DNA from: Lacticaseibacillus rhamnosus
Lineage (GTDB): Bacteria; Bacillota; Bacilli; Lactobacillales; Lactobacillaceae
NCBI RefSeq assembly: GCF_900636965.1
Contig: NZ_LR134331.1
Location: 1,798,001 to 1,862,000, forward strand
Direction: 5' to 3'
DNA: 64,000 nt
Below are positions 52,770-61,918 of the stretch, piece after piece (position 1 is the first letter of the stretch; the number at the start of each line of letters is the position of its first letter). Both the position numbers and the translations under genes were made by a program. The notes under the pieces are model-generated. The model made no database searches, was not told where the DNA came from, and was given only the letters and a program-made list of their open reading frames with translations.

Positions 52770-55433
52770 TTATTTAGCCAAACGTCGACGCCGAGCGCGT
52801 TCAAACACCTTCACGATCTCGACGATCACAATCATCGTCACGCCCGCGCCAAGAACCGTTATCCACTGATGCCAATCAAGGGTGGTGACATGGAAAAGCC
52901 CGTTAAAGCCCGGAACCAGAATCGTCACTGCCAGCAACAGGAAGGATGCCAGAATCGCCCAGTTGAATGCTTTATTCCGGAATGCACCCACTGTAAACAG
53001 GCTTTGATGGATACTCTTAACGTTAAAAGCATGGAAGAGTTGGATCAAGCCTAAAGTTGCATAAGCCATGGTCAAAGCATCCGCATGCATCGCCGCTTCA
53101 CCGCTATGGACCGGATAAGTGATAGCAATCCAGTAAACGCCCAATGTCAACAAGCCTTCAAGAATCCCTTGCCAAATCACGGCCGGGCCCACGCCGCCAG
53201 AGAAGAAGTTGGACTTCCGCCCGCGCGGTTTTTGCTTCATAATCCCTGGCTCAGTCGGTTCCACCCCAAGTGCAATCGCTGGGAAGGTATCCGTCACCAG
53301 ATTAATCCAAAGAATGTGAACCGGCGCTAAAATATCCCAGCCTAACATTGTCATCATGAACAAGGTCAAAACTTCACCAAGGTTAGCCGATAAGAGATAT
53401 TGAATCGCTTTTTGAATGTTGGAAAAGACTTTTCGGCCTTCTTCAACCGCGACCACAATCGTTGCAAAATTGTCATCGGCCAACACCATGTCCGAAGCAC
53501 CTTTTGAAACTTCTGTCCCGGTGATACCCATGCCAATACCGATATCAGCTGCTTTTAACGCAGGGGCATCGTTAACCCCATCGCCGGTCATGGCAACCAC
53601 TTTGCCTTTTTTCTGCCAAGCATTCACAATTCGAACCTTATGCTCTGGTGCAACCCGTGCGTACACGCTGTATTTGCCGACATTCTTAGCAAATTCTTCA
53701 TCGCTTTGTTGATCAAGTTCGGCACCGGTAATAACGGCAGCATCATCACCTTGATCAATAATGCCAAGGCGGACCGCAATCGCTTCGGCCGTGTCGCGGT
53801 GATCACCGGTAATCATCATTGGCCGAATACCAGCCGATTTAGCTTCCGCAACCGCTGCTTGTGCTTCTGGCCGCTCCGGATCAATCATCCCGACGAGCCC
53901 TGCAAAAGTCAGATGTTGTTCAACAGTTTCTGAGTTAACCGTATCCGGAACCGCATCGATTACCTTATAAGCCATCCCCAGTACTCGCAAAGCCTGGGTG
54001 GCCATGTCTTTATTTGCTTTCAAAATGGCATCGCGTTCACTGTCAGACAGAGGCGCAACGTTATCACCGGTGGCTAAATTCGTCACCCGCTTAAGCAATT
54101 CGTCCGGTGCGCCTTTCGTGGCAACCAAGATTTTACCATCCGGGCGGCGATGAAGCGTCGTCATCAATTTACGTTCGGAATCAAACGGTACTTCAGCAAT
54201 CCGCGGTTCTGCAGCAAGTTCCTTAGTAAGATCAAAGGACTGGGTTTTACCATAAGCAACTAGCGCTGTTTCAGTCGGATCGCCTAATAATTGACCATCA
54301 TCTTGAACCTGCGTATCGTTGGCAAAATTCATGATGGTCATCAAAGGATTGCCACCGTGGATACCTGCGCTGGCAGCGTTCAACTGGCCATCATAATAAA
54401 CTTTTTCAACCGTCATTTTGTTTTGGGTCAGTGTTCCGGTTTTATCACTGGCAATGATGTCGGTACTACCCAAAGTCTCAACTGCTGGCAGTTTACGCAC
54501 TAATGCATGCCGCTTTGCCATTTTTTGAGTGCCCAATGCCAAAATGATCGTGACAATAGCCGGCAACCCTTCCGGAATAGCGGCAACAGCCAGCGAAACC
54601 GCGGTCAGGAACATCTCCGGTAAACTGGCGGCATTACGCCAAATCCCGACTGCAAACACAATGACAGCAATAACAAGAATCATCACCGTCAGCGTCTTCC
54701 CAAGACTCTTGAGATTTTCTTGCAGCGGGGTGGTTGTTTCCTCGGCAGAATTAATCATACCGGCAATCCGGCCGACTTCGGTTTGCATCCCGGTTGCGAC
54801 TACAACGCCAACCCCGCGGCCATAGGTGATGTTACTGTTCATGAAGGCCATGTTGGTCCGGTCACCAATACCAACATCCGCACCCGTCAACGGTTCGCTG
54901 GTCTTATCGACCGGTACGCTTTCACCGGTTAGCGCGCTTTCTTCGATCTTTAAGTTAGCACTTTCCACTAACCGTAAATCAGCAGGTACCACATCCCCTG
55001 CTTCCAACAACACAATATCACCTAAAACCAGCTGGCTGCTAGGGATCGTGAGTACTTGATCACCCCGACGAACATGCGCGTTAGGAGTGGACATTTCTTT
55101 AAGCGCATCAATGGCCTCTTCAGCCTTGCTTTCTTGGAAAACACCGAAAACCGCGTTCAATAAGACGACCGCGAGAATAATACCCGCATCGGCCCATTCA
55201 CTTAATAAGAACCCGGCAATCAAAGCAGCAGCTAACAGGACAATAATCATAAAGTCCTTAAACTGATCCAAAAAGCGCGCCAACATGCTCTTCTTTTCAG
55301 CCTGGGCGAGTTCATTTGGCCCATTTTCATTTAACCGAGTCTGAGCGGTTTCCTTAGATAGTCCAGTCAATTGCGTTTTTTCTTCTTGCAAAACTTCTTG
55401 ACTGCTTAATGCATATGGCGGTTTCTTTGCCAA
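52770..55433 (-). CDS. P2-type cation ATPase, probably Mn2+-responsive (MgtA/YoaB-like)
   Basis: An 887-residue ATPase in the Ca2+-ATPase (P2A) style. TGES is in ALTGESVPVDK, the ion-site helix reads AAIPEGLPAIV (PEGL), phosphorylation is DKTGTLTQNKM, the hinge is MTGDGVNDAPAL, and about ten helices are present. It starts with TTG at 55433, seven bases after AGGAGG; a longer frame starts inside the leader. By sequence it would be called calcium-transporting. The upstream yybP-ykoY riboswitch, which senses Mn2+, suggests instead Mn2+ (or Mn/Ca) efflux, as for Lactococcus YoaB and pneumococcal MgtA. No terminator is evident after the stop. Confidence 0.9.
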   Translation of the reverse strand: MAKKPPYALSSQEVLQEEKTQLTGLSKETAQTRLNENGPNELAQAEKKSMLARFLDQFKDFMIIVLLAAALIAGFLLSEWADAGIILAVVLLNAVFGVFQESKAEEAIDALKEMSTPNAHVRRGDQVLTIPSSQLVLGDIVLLEAGDVVPADLRLVESANLKIEESALTGESVPVDKTSEPLTGADVGIGDRTNMAFMNSNITYGRGVGVVVATGMQTEVGRIAGMINSAEETTTPLQENLKSLGKTLTVMILVIAVIVFAVGIWRNAASLPEMFLTAVSLAVAAIPEGLPAIVTIILALGTQKMAKRHALVRKLPAVETLGSTDIIASDKTGTLTQNKMTVEKVYYDGQLNAASAGIHGGNPLMTIMNFANDTQVQDDGQLLGDPTETALVAYGKTQSFDLTKELAAEPRIAEVPFDSERKLMTTLHRRPDGKILVATKGAPDELLKRVTNLATGDNVAPLSDSERDAILKANKDMATQALRVLGMAYKVIDAVPDTVNSETVEQHLTFAGLVGMIDPERPEAQAAVAEAKSAGIRPMMITGDHRDTAEAIAVRLGIIDQGDDAAVITGAELDQQSDEEFAKNVGKYSVYARVAPEHKVRIVNAWQKKGKVVAMTGDGVNDAPALKAADIGIGMGITGTEVSKGASDMVLADDNFATIVVAVEEGRKVFSNIQKAIQYLLSANLGEVLTLFMMTMLGWDILAPVHILWINLVTDTFPAIALGVEPTEPGIMKQKPRGRKSNFFSGGVGPAVIWQGILEGLLTLGVYWIAITYPVHSGEAAMHADALTMAYATLGLIQLFHAFNVKSIHQSLFTVGAFRNKAFNWAILASFLLLAVTILVPGFNGLFHVTTLDWHQWITVLGAGVTMIVIVEIVKVFERARRRRLAK

Positions 55434-55467
55434 AATAGTGCCTCCTTCTTTCTTTGGGCCGGTAGCC

Positions 55468-55605
55468 AAAAAGAGACTTATGGCCTACCAGCAGTAGATC
55501 CATAAGTCTCACTATTTAAGACAACACCAGACATAGCCTTGTTGGTGACGTTGTCGCAGATATGCTCTGCTAGTTACTCCCCTAGGTTGAGTAAAGTATA
55601 TCAGG
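55468..55605 (-). promoter_or_regulatory. yybP-ykoY (Mn2+) riboswitch with terminator
   Basis: On the minus strand the aptamer contains AGGGGAGTAACTAGCAGAG (about 55569-55587), a GCAGAGC..TCTGC arm, and a second arm GACAACGTCACCA facing TCTGGTGTTGTC, the paired-loop layout of this class. An expression platform follows. GAGACTTATGG pairs with CCATAAGTCTC (55473-55510), followed by five T, a terminator that Mn2+ binding would be expected to prevent. It precedes the ATPase start by about 35 nt. Confidence 0.87.
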
Positions 55606-55635
55606 TCTAGGCAGGCTTACGCAAGTTCCTGAGTA

Positions 55636-55930
55636 GTGAGCGCGAACCGGCGCGGTTAGAAGTCGGAGTGTAAGTGGCCTTAAACGTGATGGCCCGGGTT
55701 TGGCCATTGCGTTTAAGGTCCTTACACGCAGACTTCTGCGCCGGTGAGCGCGTTATGGGCATAAAACAGAACAAAACGGCCTCAAACGTGATGGCCGGGC
55801 TTTGACCATTGCGCTTGAGGTCCTTACACGCAAGTTTCTGCGCCGGTGAGCGCGTTATGGGCATAAAACAGAACAAAGTGGCCTCAAGCATGATTGCCGG
55901 ACTTTAGCCACTGTAGCTAAGATCCTTTCG
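55636..55930. repeat. Palindromic repeat locus 8 (one full, one short, one decayed copy)
   Basis: 55636-55756 is full: CCGGCGC/GCGCCGG, AGAAGTC/GACTTCT, CCTTAAACG/CGTTTAAGG. 55757-55859 is the short variant with left half GGGCATAAAACAGAACAAA and only inner stem plus right arm. 55860-55930 begins the same way but has decayed. It lies between the ATPase riboswitch and the 3' end of the serine hydrolase gene. Confidence 0.92.
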
Positions 55931-55947
55931 ATTTTAATCAAGCTCAC

Positions 55948-57108
55948 TCACCCCAACGTTTGAAATAAATGCACTGCCAGATCATGCAAATTTAGCGCAT
56001 GTGAATTGTAATTACTTAACAGGATGATCGCATTTTGACCATCGTGACTGATTGCAGTCGATGCCATTTGACCAGCGACAACGCCATGAGTTGAATAAAA
56101 ATCTTGATGATTATAGATGCCGGCTGTATAAACGCCATCGTCACGGTTGCGCAACGTCTTCAAAGCGGACAAAGTAATCACTTTGCCGCTGTCTATCCCG
56201 CGCAATAGCCGATAAAGATCACCAGTCGTCGTATACATGTTGCCGGTACCGAGCTCGCGGTTATACCATAACTCCGGTTCGCCGATAAAAGTCTGATAAG
56301 GATTGGTGACGGGACCTGTATACGTTAAAGAACGGTTTGAATCTGTCAGCATCGCCGGTAAAAAGCCGGTGTGCTTAAGCTTTAGGCGTTCAATAATATC
56401 GTTTTTTACTTGTTGTTCATAGGATCGCCCGGCGACTTTCTCGATCACACCGGCTAGTAAAAGATAGTTCACCGGTTGATAGGCATAGTTTTGTTGTGGC
56501 AAATAGGTCATGTTGGCAATGGCCCAACGGATAATATCCATATCACCCATCACGGCAGGTTGATACTTCTTAAGGGCAAAACCGCTGCGCATGTCAATCA
56601 TCATCCGCAATGTTACTTGATCGCCAGTTTGGATGCCTGACAAATACTTGCTAACCGGATCGTCTAATCGTAACTTGCCAGCTTCAACCAGCTGCATCAC
56701 GGCAACTGCGGTAATTGCTTTTTGAATCGAGCCAATTTGAAACAAAGTCGTCGGTCCATTAAGCCGCTGCGATGCTTGATCGGCGTAACCCACACCACCG
56801 TTGAAGATGACCTTACCATGTTGAATCACCAAAGCACTGCCGATAAATTTGTCATTGGTCAAGGCCTCTGAAAAAGATTGGCCTGCTTTGGTTTTAACCG
56901 AACGATCCAATTTTTCGTCAAATAACGCTGCTTGTGTCTTGGCCGTATCTTTGCGCGTTACTTTTTCACGATACTTTGATGGCTTGACCCGTGCCTGACG
57001 TTGTGAAGCTGAATGATCTTGCTGCCAGCCAAGAACAGTCCCACCTAATAGCAATGCAGCCAACCCCAAAACAACGCCCACCCAAATCATTTTTCGACGA
57101 TGCAACAC
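55948..57108 (-). CDS. Serine hydrolase, beta-lactamase/class C PBP-like, membrane-anchored
   Basis: A 386-residue protein with an N-terminal anchor (KMIWVGVVLGLAALLLGG) and an extracytoplasmic beta-lactamase-like domain. The SxxK motif is GSIQKAI, the YxN motif is YQPVNYLL, and the third motif region reads STHGVVAGQ. Likely acts on cell-wall peptides or another D-amino-acid substrate. Start is taken as GTG at 57108 (GGGAGG eight bases upstream); a weaker ATG at 57135 is possible. It is a close paralogue of the gene at 58047-59243. A terminator separates it from nadE. Confidence 0.82.
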   Translation of the reverse strand: MLHRRKMIWVGVVLGLAALLLGGTVLGWQQDHSASQRQARVKPSKYREKVTRKDTAKTQAALFDEKLDRSVKTKAGQSFSEALTNDKFIGSALVIQHGKVIFNGGVGYADQASQRLNGPTTLFQIGSIQKAITAVAVMQLVEAGKLRLDDPVSKYLSGIQTGDQVTLRMMIDMRSGFALKKYQPAVMGDMDIIRWAIANMTYLPQQNYAYQPVNYLLLAGVIEKVAGRSYEQQVKNDIIERLKLKHTGFLPAMLTDSNRSLTYTGPVTNPYQTFIGEPELWYNRELGTGNMYTTTGDLYRLLRGIDSGKVITLSALKTLRNRDDGVYTAGIYNHQDFYSTHGVVAGQMASTAISHDGQNAIILLSNYNSHALNLHDLAVHLFQTLG

Positions 57109-57157
57109 GTTTTCATCCTCCCATTTATTGCTCATCAAAGATACCTTAAAAGCAGAC

Positions 57158-57216
57158 AAAAAAACAGCCACGACCCTCAATAAAAGCAAAAATTTCATTG
57201 AAGTTAGCTGTTTTTT
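57158..57216 (-). terminator. nadE terminator
   Basis: AAAAAACAGC pairs with GCTGTTTTTT, with an inner TTCAAT/ATTGAG stem. It begins just after the nadE stop and ends in T on the minus strand. Confidence 0.8.
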
Positions 57217-57219
57217 GGG

Positions 57220-58047
57220 TTATTTCCAAAATGTATCGAAAACAGTGATTGGCAAATGTCGTTTGTGAGCAGTCTTCTGGTACCAACGCTCGATGGTTTC
57301 AGCAGCTTGGTCGCTAACTTGTTTGCCTTCAAGATAGTCATCAATATCGTGATACTTAACCCCAAGCGCCACTTCATCTGGCAAGGCCGGGCGATTGTCT
57401 TCAAGGTCGGCTGTTGGCGCCTTTTGATACAAATGAGCAGGTGCCCCTAGCGTCTTCAACAATGCCGCGCCTTGCCGTTTGTCTAACCGGTAAAGTGGGG
57501 TCAGATCCGCACCGCCATCACCGAACTTGGTATAAAAACCAGTGACGGCCTCAGCTGCATGATCGGTTCCGATCACGGCCCCTGCCATGTTGCCGGCAAT
57601 CGCATACTGAGCAATCATGCGCATCCGGGCTTTAATATTGCCCTTGTTGAAATCAGAAATAGCCGCACCATTGGCTTCAACAGCACTTACCATCGCATCA
57701 ACACTTGGTTTGATATTAACCCGTTTAACCACATCGGCTTGCATAAACTCGATGGCCGCCATCGCATCCGCTTCATCGGCTTGTTCACCATAAGGCAGGC
57801 GCACTGCTACAAACTGATAAGTATCGTCACCGGTTTCTGCCCGCATCTCCTGCATCGCCTTTTCGGTTAACGTTCCGGCAAGCGTCGAATCCTGCCCACC
57901 GGAAATGCCAAGGACATAAGTTTTTAAAAAGGTATTCTTCTTAAGATAGGCTTTTAAAAAATCGACACTCCGGCGAATCTCTTTTTCCGGATCAATCGTT
58001 GGCTTGACACCTAATGCTTTAATAATTTCTGCTTGTAATGGACGCAT
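57220..58047 (-). CDS. nadE: NH3-dependent NAD+ synthetase
   Basis: A 275-residue NadE of the ammonia-using kind without a glutaminase domain. The PP-loop is [11 protein letters not shown] (about residues 45-55); [22 protein letters not shown] and [15 protein letters not shown] follow. It amidates nicotinate adenine dinucleotide to NAD+. Its start overlaps the stop of the upstream serine hydrolase by one base (TAATG). With pncB upstream it forms an NAD salvage operon; nadD is not in the window. Confidence 0.96.
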   Translation of the reverse strand: MRPLQAEIIKALGVKPTIDPEKEIRRSVDFLKAYLKKNTFLKTYVLGISGGQDSTLAGTLTEKAMQEMRAETGDDTYQFVAVRLPYGEQADEADAMAAIEFMQADVVKRVNIKPSVDAMVSAVEANGAAISDFNKGNIKARMRMIAQYAIAGNMAGAVIGTDHAAEAVTGFYTKFGDGGADLTPLYRLDKRQGAALLKTLGAPAHLYQKAPTADLEDNRPALPDEVALGVKYHDIDDYLEGKQVSDQAAETIERWYQKTAHKRHLPITVFDTFWK

Positions 58048-59243
58048 TATTTCACTCCTTTAATCATATCAAGAAATAGACTTTGTGCGAGATCTCGCGT
58101 TATCTGACCGGCATTAGCCATGAGAACCACTGCATTCTGCCCGCTACTATCCATCACCGTTGCCGCCGAGTGTGCTGCCACAACGCCATGCGTCAATGTG
58201 TAGCTGCCAAAATTATAAACCCCGGCTGTATATTGACCTTGACTTAAATCGCGTAATTGCATGACGGCGGATCGACTAATAATTTTACCTTGGTTAATTC
58301 CGGCCATAATCTGATATAAGTCACCGGCACTAGCATAAATATTACCGGTGCCCAACTCGCGGTTATAACTCAATGCTGGCTCGATATAACGCTTTGAATA
58401 CGGATCAGCCTTGGGACCATTATAGCCAAAAGCCTGATTTTGTTCACGATATAATTCAGGCATGAATCCTGAATGAGTCAAGGCTAGCCGCTTAAAAATT
58501 TCCTGTTGAATCAAATCAGCATATAAGCGGCCGGTAACTTTTTCAATGACACCCGCTAATAACACAAAATTAACCGGTTGATAATCATACCGAGGTGTTT
58601 CGTAATTCAAGTTGGCAATTGACCAGCGAACAATGCCGGCATCGGAAAGTTTTGCCGGTTGCGCACGAGGTAGCGTTAGCCCGCTGCGCATATCCAGCAT
58701 CATTCGCAATGTCACCTTCTTGCCAGTACGAATCCCGGTAAAATAGTGACCGATCGGATCGGATAGTCGCACCTTGCCTTGTTCAACCAGTTTCATCAAA
58801 AGCACTGCCGTCAGTCCTTTTTGGATTGAACCAATTTGATACAGTGTCTCGGGACCGTTTAAGCGCCCCGAGTCTACATCCGCATAACCCAGACCGGTAT
58901 TAAGTATGACCTTACCCTTGCGCATCATCAAAACCGTCCCGCTAAAATGCGCCGCCTGCAATTTTGCCAATAGCGGCTTAGCATCCGGCGAGTCAACTGG
59001 TTGCATCAATTTATTAGTGGTACCGGTATCGGCTTTTGCCTGGTTTTGCAGCCGCTGCTCAATTGCGCGATGGCGATTCAGCTCGGTTTCATATTGACGC
59101 CGCGCACGCTCTTCCTTGGCGGCTATCTGCGGACGAACATACAAATAATCATAACTGCCATAAATCGCAATGCCGGCGATGACCCCGATAACAAGGCCTA
59201 ACAACAGCCACCGGCCCCAACGCCGCTTTTTTGTCTGTCTCAC
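58047..59243 (-). CDS. Serine hydrolase, beta-lactamase/class C PBP-like, membrane-anchored
   Basis: A 398-residue paralogue of the 55948-57108 product. It has a basic start ([11 protein letters not shown]), one membrane helix ([17 protein letters not shown]), a charged linker of about 50 residues, then the hydrolase domain with GSIQKGL (SxxK), YQPVNFVLL (YxN) and LTHGVVAAH. Start is GTG at 59243 with GAGGAAATAGC before it. It lies 13 bp after pncB and overlaps nadE, so it is translated within an NAD salvage operon. The link between the two functions is unexplained. Confidence 0.85.
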   Translation of the reverse strand: MRQTKKRRWGRWLLLGLVIGVIAGIAIYGSYDYLYVRPQIAAKEERARRQYETELNRHRAIEQRLQNQAKADTGTTNKLMQPVDSPDAKPLLAKLQAAHFSGTVLMMRKGKVILNTGLGYADVDSGRLNGPETLYQIGSIQKGLTAVLLMKLVEQGKVRLSDPIGHYFTGIRTGKKVTLRMMLDMRSGLTLPRAQPAKLSDAGIVRWSIANLNYETPRYDYQPVNFVLLAGVIEKVTGRLYADLIQQEIFKRLALTHSGFMPELYREQNQAFGYNGPKADPYSKRYIEPALSYNRELGTGNIYASAGDLYQIMAGINQGKIISRSAVMQLRDLSQGQYTAGVYNFGSYTLTHGVVAAHSAATVMDSSGQNAVVLMANAGQITRDLAQSLFLDMIKGVK

Positions 59244-59256
59244 GCTATTTCCTCGA

Positions 59257-60723
59257 TTATTCTTCGCGATCAGCCACTGCAGACTTCACTTTTTTAATCA
59301 AATCCATCTTGTTATCCCAAACCCGCTGCGATAGATCAACCGGATAATCTTGTGGATTCAAAATTCGCCGATACTCATCCCACAGCGCGTTGGTACTGCG
59401 CGTTGCATAAGCCTGAACGTCGGCTAGCGGCGGGGTTTGATAAACCTGCTTTCCCTGATCATAAATAAGTTGAAGTAACGGCTTGGCCTCAAAATTCTTA
59501 ACCGTCTTATTGATATATGGAAAATTCGGATGAAACATATACAAACTACGCTCTGGATCAATCACTTCGTCTGCCAGTGCCACATAATCACCTTCAGACT
59601 TGCCATCATCACGCCGCGTAATTCGCCAGACTTGTTTTTTGCCAGGCGTCGAGACTTTTTCTGCATTATTAGACAGTTTGATCGTATCGTGCATCTGCCC
59701 AGTGCTGTCTTCAATCGATACCAGCTTAAACACAGCACCCAACGCTGGTTGATCATAAGCCGTAATGAGGCGAGTTCCGACTCCCCAAATGTCGATTTTG
59801 GCGCCTTGCATCTTCAGATTTTGGATGGTGTTTTCATCAAGGTCGTTTGAAGCGTATATTTTGGCAGAAGTATAACCGGCATCATCTAACTGCTGCCGAA
59901 CACGCTTGGAAATAAACGCCATATCACCACTGTCGATGCGCACGCCGAGAAAATTGATTCGATCTTTAAACTCATTAGCGACTTTGATCGCAGCAGGCAC
60001 GCCTGATCGCAACGTATCATAAGTGTCAACTAAAAAGACCACGTCGCGATTACTTTCGGCATAGGCCTTAAAAGCCTCATAGTCATTACCATATGCCTGG
60101 ACCAATGAGTGCGCATGCGTGCCACTGATCGGAATGCCAAATTCCTTACCTGCTAACACGTTACTTGTAGCATTAAACCCGCCAATATACGCCGCCCGTG
60201 TGCCCCACAAAGCTGCCGCCGTCTCCTGTGCCCGCCGCGTCCCGAATTCCATGAGCGGATCAGCACCGGCCACACTACGAATCCGCGCTGCTTTCGTTGC
60301 CACAAGCGTTTGATAATTAATCATATTCAAAACCGCGGTCTCGACCAACTGCGCCTGTGCCAGCGGACCTTCAATCTGCCAAATCGGCTCATTATTAAAA
60401 ACCAAATCGCCTTCCAGCGCCGAACGAACGGTACAGGTAAATTCAAAATGACGTAAATAATCAATAAACGCATCCGAATAATCGGTCTGGGACTGAAGAT
60501 AAGCCAAGTCGGTTTCCGAGAACTTGAGATGATTCAAGTAATCAATCACATGCTCTAACCCGGCAAAAACCGCAAATCCCGAACCAAAAGGCAACTCACG
60601 AAAGAAAACTTCAAAAACAGCATGACGTTCACTGATTCCACGTTCAAAAAAAGTGTTCATCATATTCAATTCATAAAAATCGGTGTGGAGTGTCAATCCT
60701 TCACCCAATTGTGTGGTCATCAT
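59257..60723 (-). CDS. pncB: Nicotinate phosphoribosyltransferase
   Basis: A 488-residue enzyme. It starts TQLGEGLTLHTDFYELNMM. The phosphorylated-histidine region is ISGTHAHSLVQAY, and GVRIDSGDMAFISKRVR is the PRPP/substrate strand. MEFGTRRAQE is also conserved. It makes nicotinate mononucleotide from nicotinate and PRPP with ATP. First gene of an operon pncB-hydrolase-nadE. A -10 TATAAT (about 60800 on the minus strand) lies upstream. Length is normal for the Firmicute form. Confidence 0.95.
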   Translation of the reverse strand: MMTTQLGEGLTLHTDFYELNMMNTFFERGISERHAVFEVFFRELPFGSGFAVFAGLEHVIDYLNHLKFSETDLAYLQSQTDYSDAFIDYLRHFEFTCTVRSALEGDLVFNNEPIWQIEGPLAQAQLVETAVLNMINYQTLVATKAARIRSVAGADPLMEFGTRRAQETAAALWGTRAAYIGGFNATSNVLAGKEFGIPISGTHAHSLVQAYGNDYEAFKAYAESNRDVVFLVDTYDTLRSGVPAAIKVANEFKDRINFLGVRIDSGDMAFISKRVRQQLDDAGYTSAKIYASNDLDENTIQNLKMQGAKIDIWGVGTRLITAYDQPALGAVFKLVSIEDSTGQMHDTIKLSNNAEKVSTPGKKQVWRITRRDDGKSEGDYVALADEVIDPERSLYMFHPNFPYINKTVKNFEAKPLLQLIYDQGKQVYQTPPLADVQAYATRSTNALWDEYRRILNPQDYPVDLSQRVWDNKMDLIKKVKSAVADREE

Positions 60724-60825
60724 CTTTCCCCTTCCAGAGACATACTAATGGGAGCCATCGTTAAGCATTGAGCATTTAATTTAATAATATAGCTATTGAT
60801 TATATACTAAGTGGGCAATAATTGC

Positions 60826-61090
60826 AGAGCGCGAACCGGCGCGGTTAGAAACCGGAGTGTAAGTGGCCTTAAGCGTGATGGCTGGGCTTTGGCCATTGCG
60901 CTTAAGGTCCTTACACGCAGGTTTCTGCGCCGGTGAGCGCGTTATGGGCGTAAGCTAGAACACAAGTGGCCTTGGGCGAGATGGCCGGGCTTTGGTCATT
61001 GCGTCCAAGGTCCGTATACGCGGATCTCTGCGCCTGCGAACGCGTTATTGTAAAAGCGTGAACGGCGCTTACACACGGCTTCTAAGCTGG
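60826..61090. repeat. Palindromic repeat locus 9 (full, short and fragment)
   Basis: 60826-60945 is full: CCGGCGC/GCGCCGG, AGAAACC/GGTTTCT, CCTTAAGCG/CGCTTAAGG. 60946-61048 is the short variant starting GGGCGTAAGCTAGAACACAA, the same left half as at locus 7. 61053-61090 is a decayed fragment. The locus fills the gap between the pncB promoter and the nagR terminator; nothing else was recognised in 60724-61191 apart from these. Confidence 0.92.
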
Positions 61091-61134
61091 CAATAACATT
61101 ACAGCAAGCAGGCTTTTCTTCCACCCTCCAACCC

Positions 61135-61172
61135 AAAAAAGCCAGAAAACAAAATCGCTTCTGCTTTCTGAC
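61135..61172 (-). terminator. nagA-nagR terminator
   Basis: On the minus strand GTCAGAAA pairs with TTTTCTGGC and is followed by six T, 20-odd bases after the nagR stop. Confidence 0.82.
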
Positions 61173-61191
61173 CTCAGATCACCTTATTACT

Positions 61192-61893
61192 TTAACGCTC
61201 TAAATAAAATTCAAACCTTTCGCCAACATACTGAGTACGTACATATTCAAACGGTGTTCCATCCTTGAGAAATGAAACTTGACGCAACCGTAAAATGGCA
61301 TCGCCGCGTTTGATGGCTAAGTATTCAGAAATTCGTTCGCTAGCCAACATCGCACTGACCGTTTGTTGTGCGCCGCCAAGAACATAACCGCCTTTTTTCT
61401 CCAGTGTATGGTAAAAGCTGGCTGTCATTTCTTTTTTGGTAAAACCTTTCACAAGATCGTAAGGCACCGCTGCGGTTTCGAAACTGATCGGTACCTTATC
61501 GGCATACCGAATTCGTTCCATCCGCAACACCTGTTCAGCAGGCGCCAGTTTTAGTTTCTCTACCTCGGAACTTGTCGGCTGGGCGACATGATATGAGACC
61601 GTTTTGCTGGAAGGCACCTTGCCTTGGGCCTGCATCAGATCCGTAAAGCTAGTCACACCGGACATTTTTTCCTGGACCTTCTGATTAGCCACATACGTCC
61701 CTGAGCCAACCCGTCGTTCCAGAATGCCTTCATCCACCAGCGTTTGAATGGCCTGCCGCAATGTCATTCGCGATACCTTAAACGTGACGGCTAAATCGCG
61801 TTCAGACGGAATTCGATCGCCTACCCGCCATTTACCGGCTTCGATATCAGCACGAATGGCGTTATGAATTTGAATATAAACTGGCACATCCAT
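61192..61893 (-). CDS. nagR: GntR/HutC-family regulator, NagR-like
   Basis: A 233-residue regulator. The N-terminal winged helix reads GDRIPSERDLAVTFKVSRMT followed by RQAIQTLVDEGILERRVGSGT. The C-terminal UTRA ligand domain includes RMERIRYADKVPISFETAAVP. Bacillus NagR/YvoA represses nag genes and is released by glucosamine-6-P or GlcNAc-6-P. ATG at 61893 is favoured over 61899 because AGGAGG lies 8 bases away. It is 25 bp after nagA and shares its promoter, so it should control itself. Confidence 0.9.
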   Translation of the reverse strand: MDVPVYIQIHNAIRADIEAGKWRVGDRIPSERDLAVTFKVSRMTLRQAIQTLVDEGILERRVGSGTYVANQKVQEKMSGVTSFTDLMQAQGKVPSSKTVSYHVAQPTSSEVEKLKLAPAEQVLRMERIRYADKVPISFETAAVPYDLVKGFTKKEMTASFYHTLEKKGGYVLGGAQQTVSAMLASERISEYLAIKRGDAILRLRQVSFLKDGTPFEYVRTQYVGERFEFYLER

Positions 61894-61918
61894 CCTCATC
61901 GCCTCCTCTTTTTATGGT

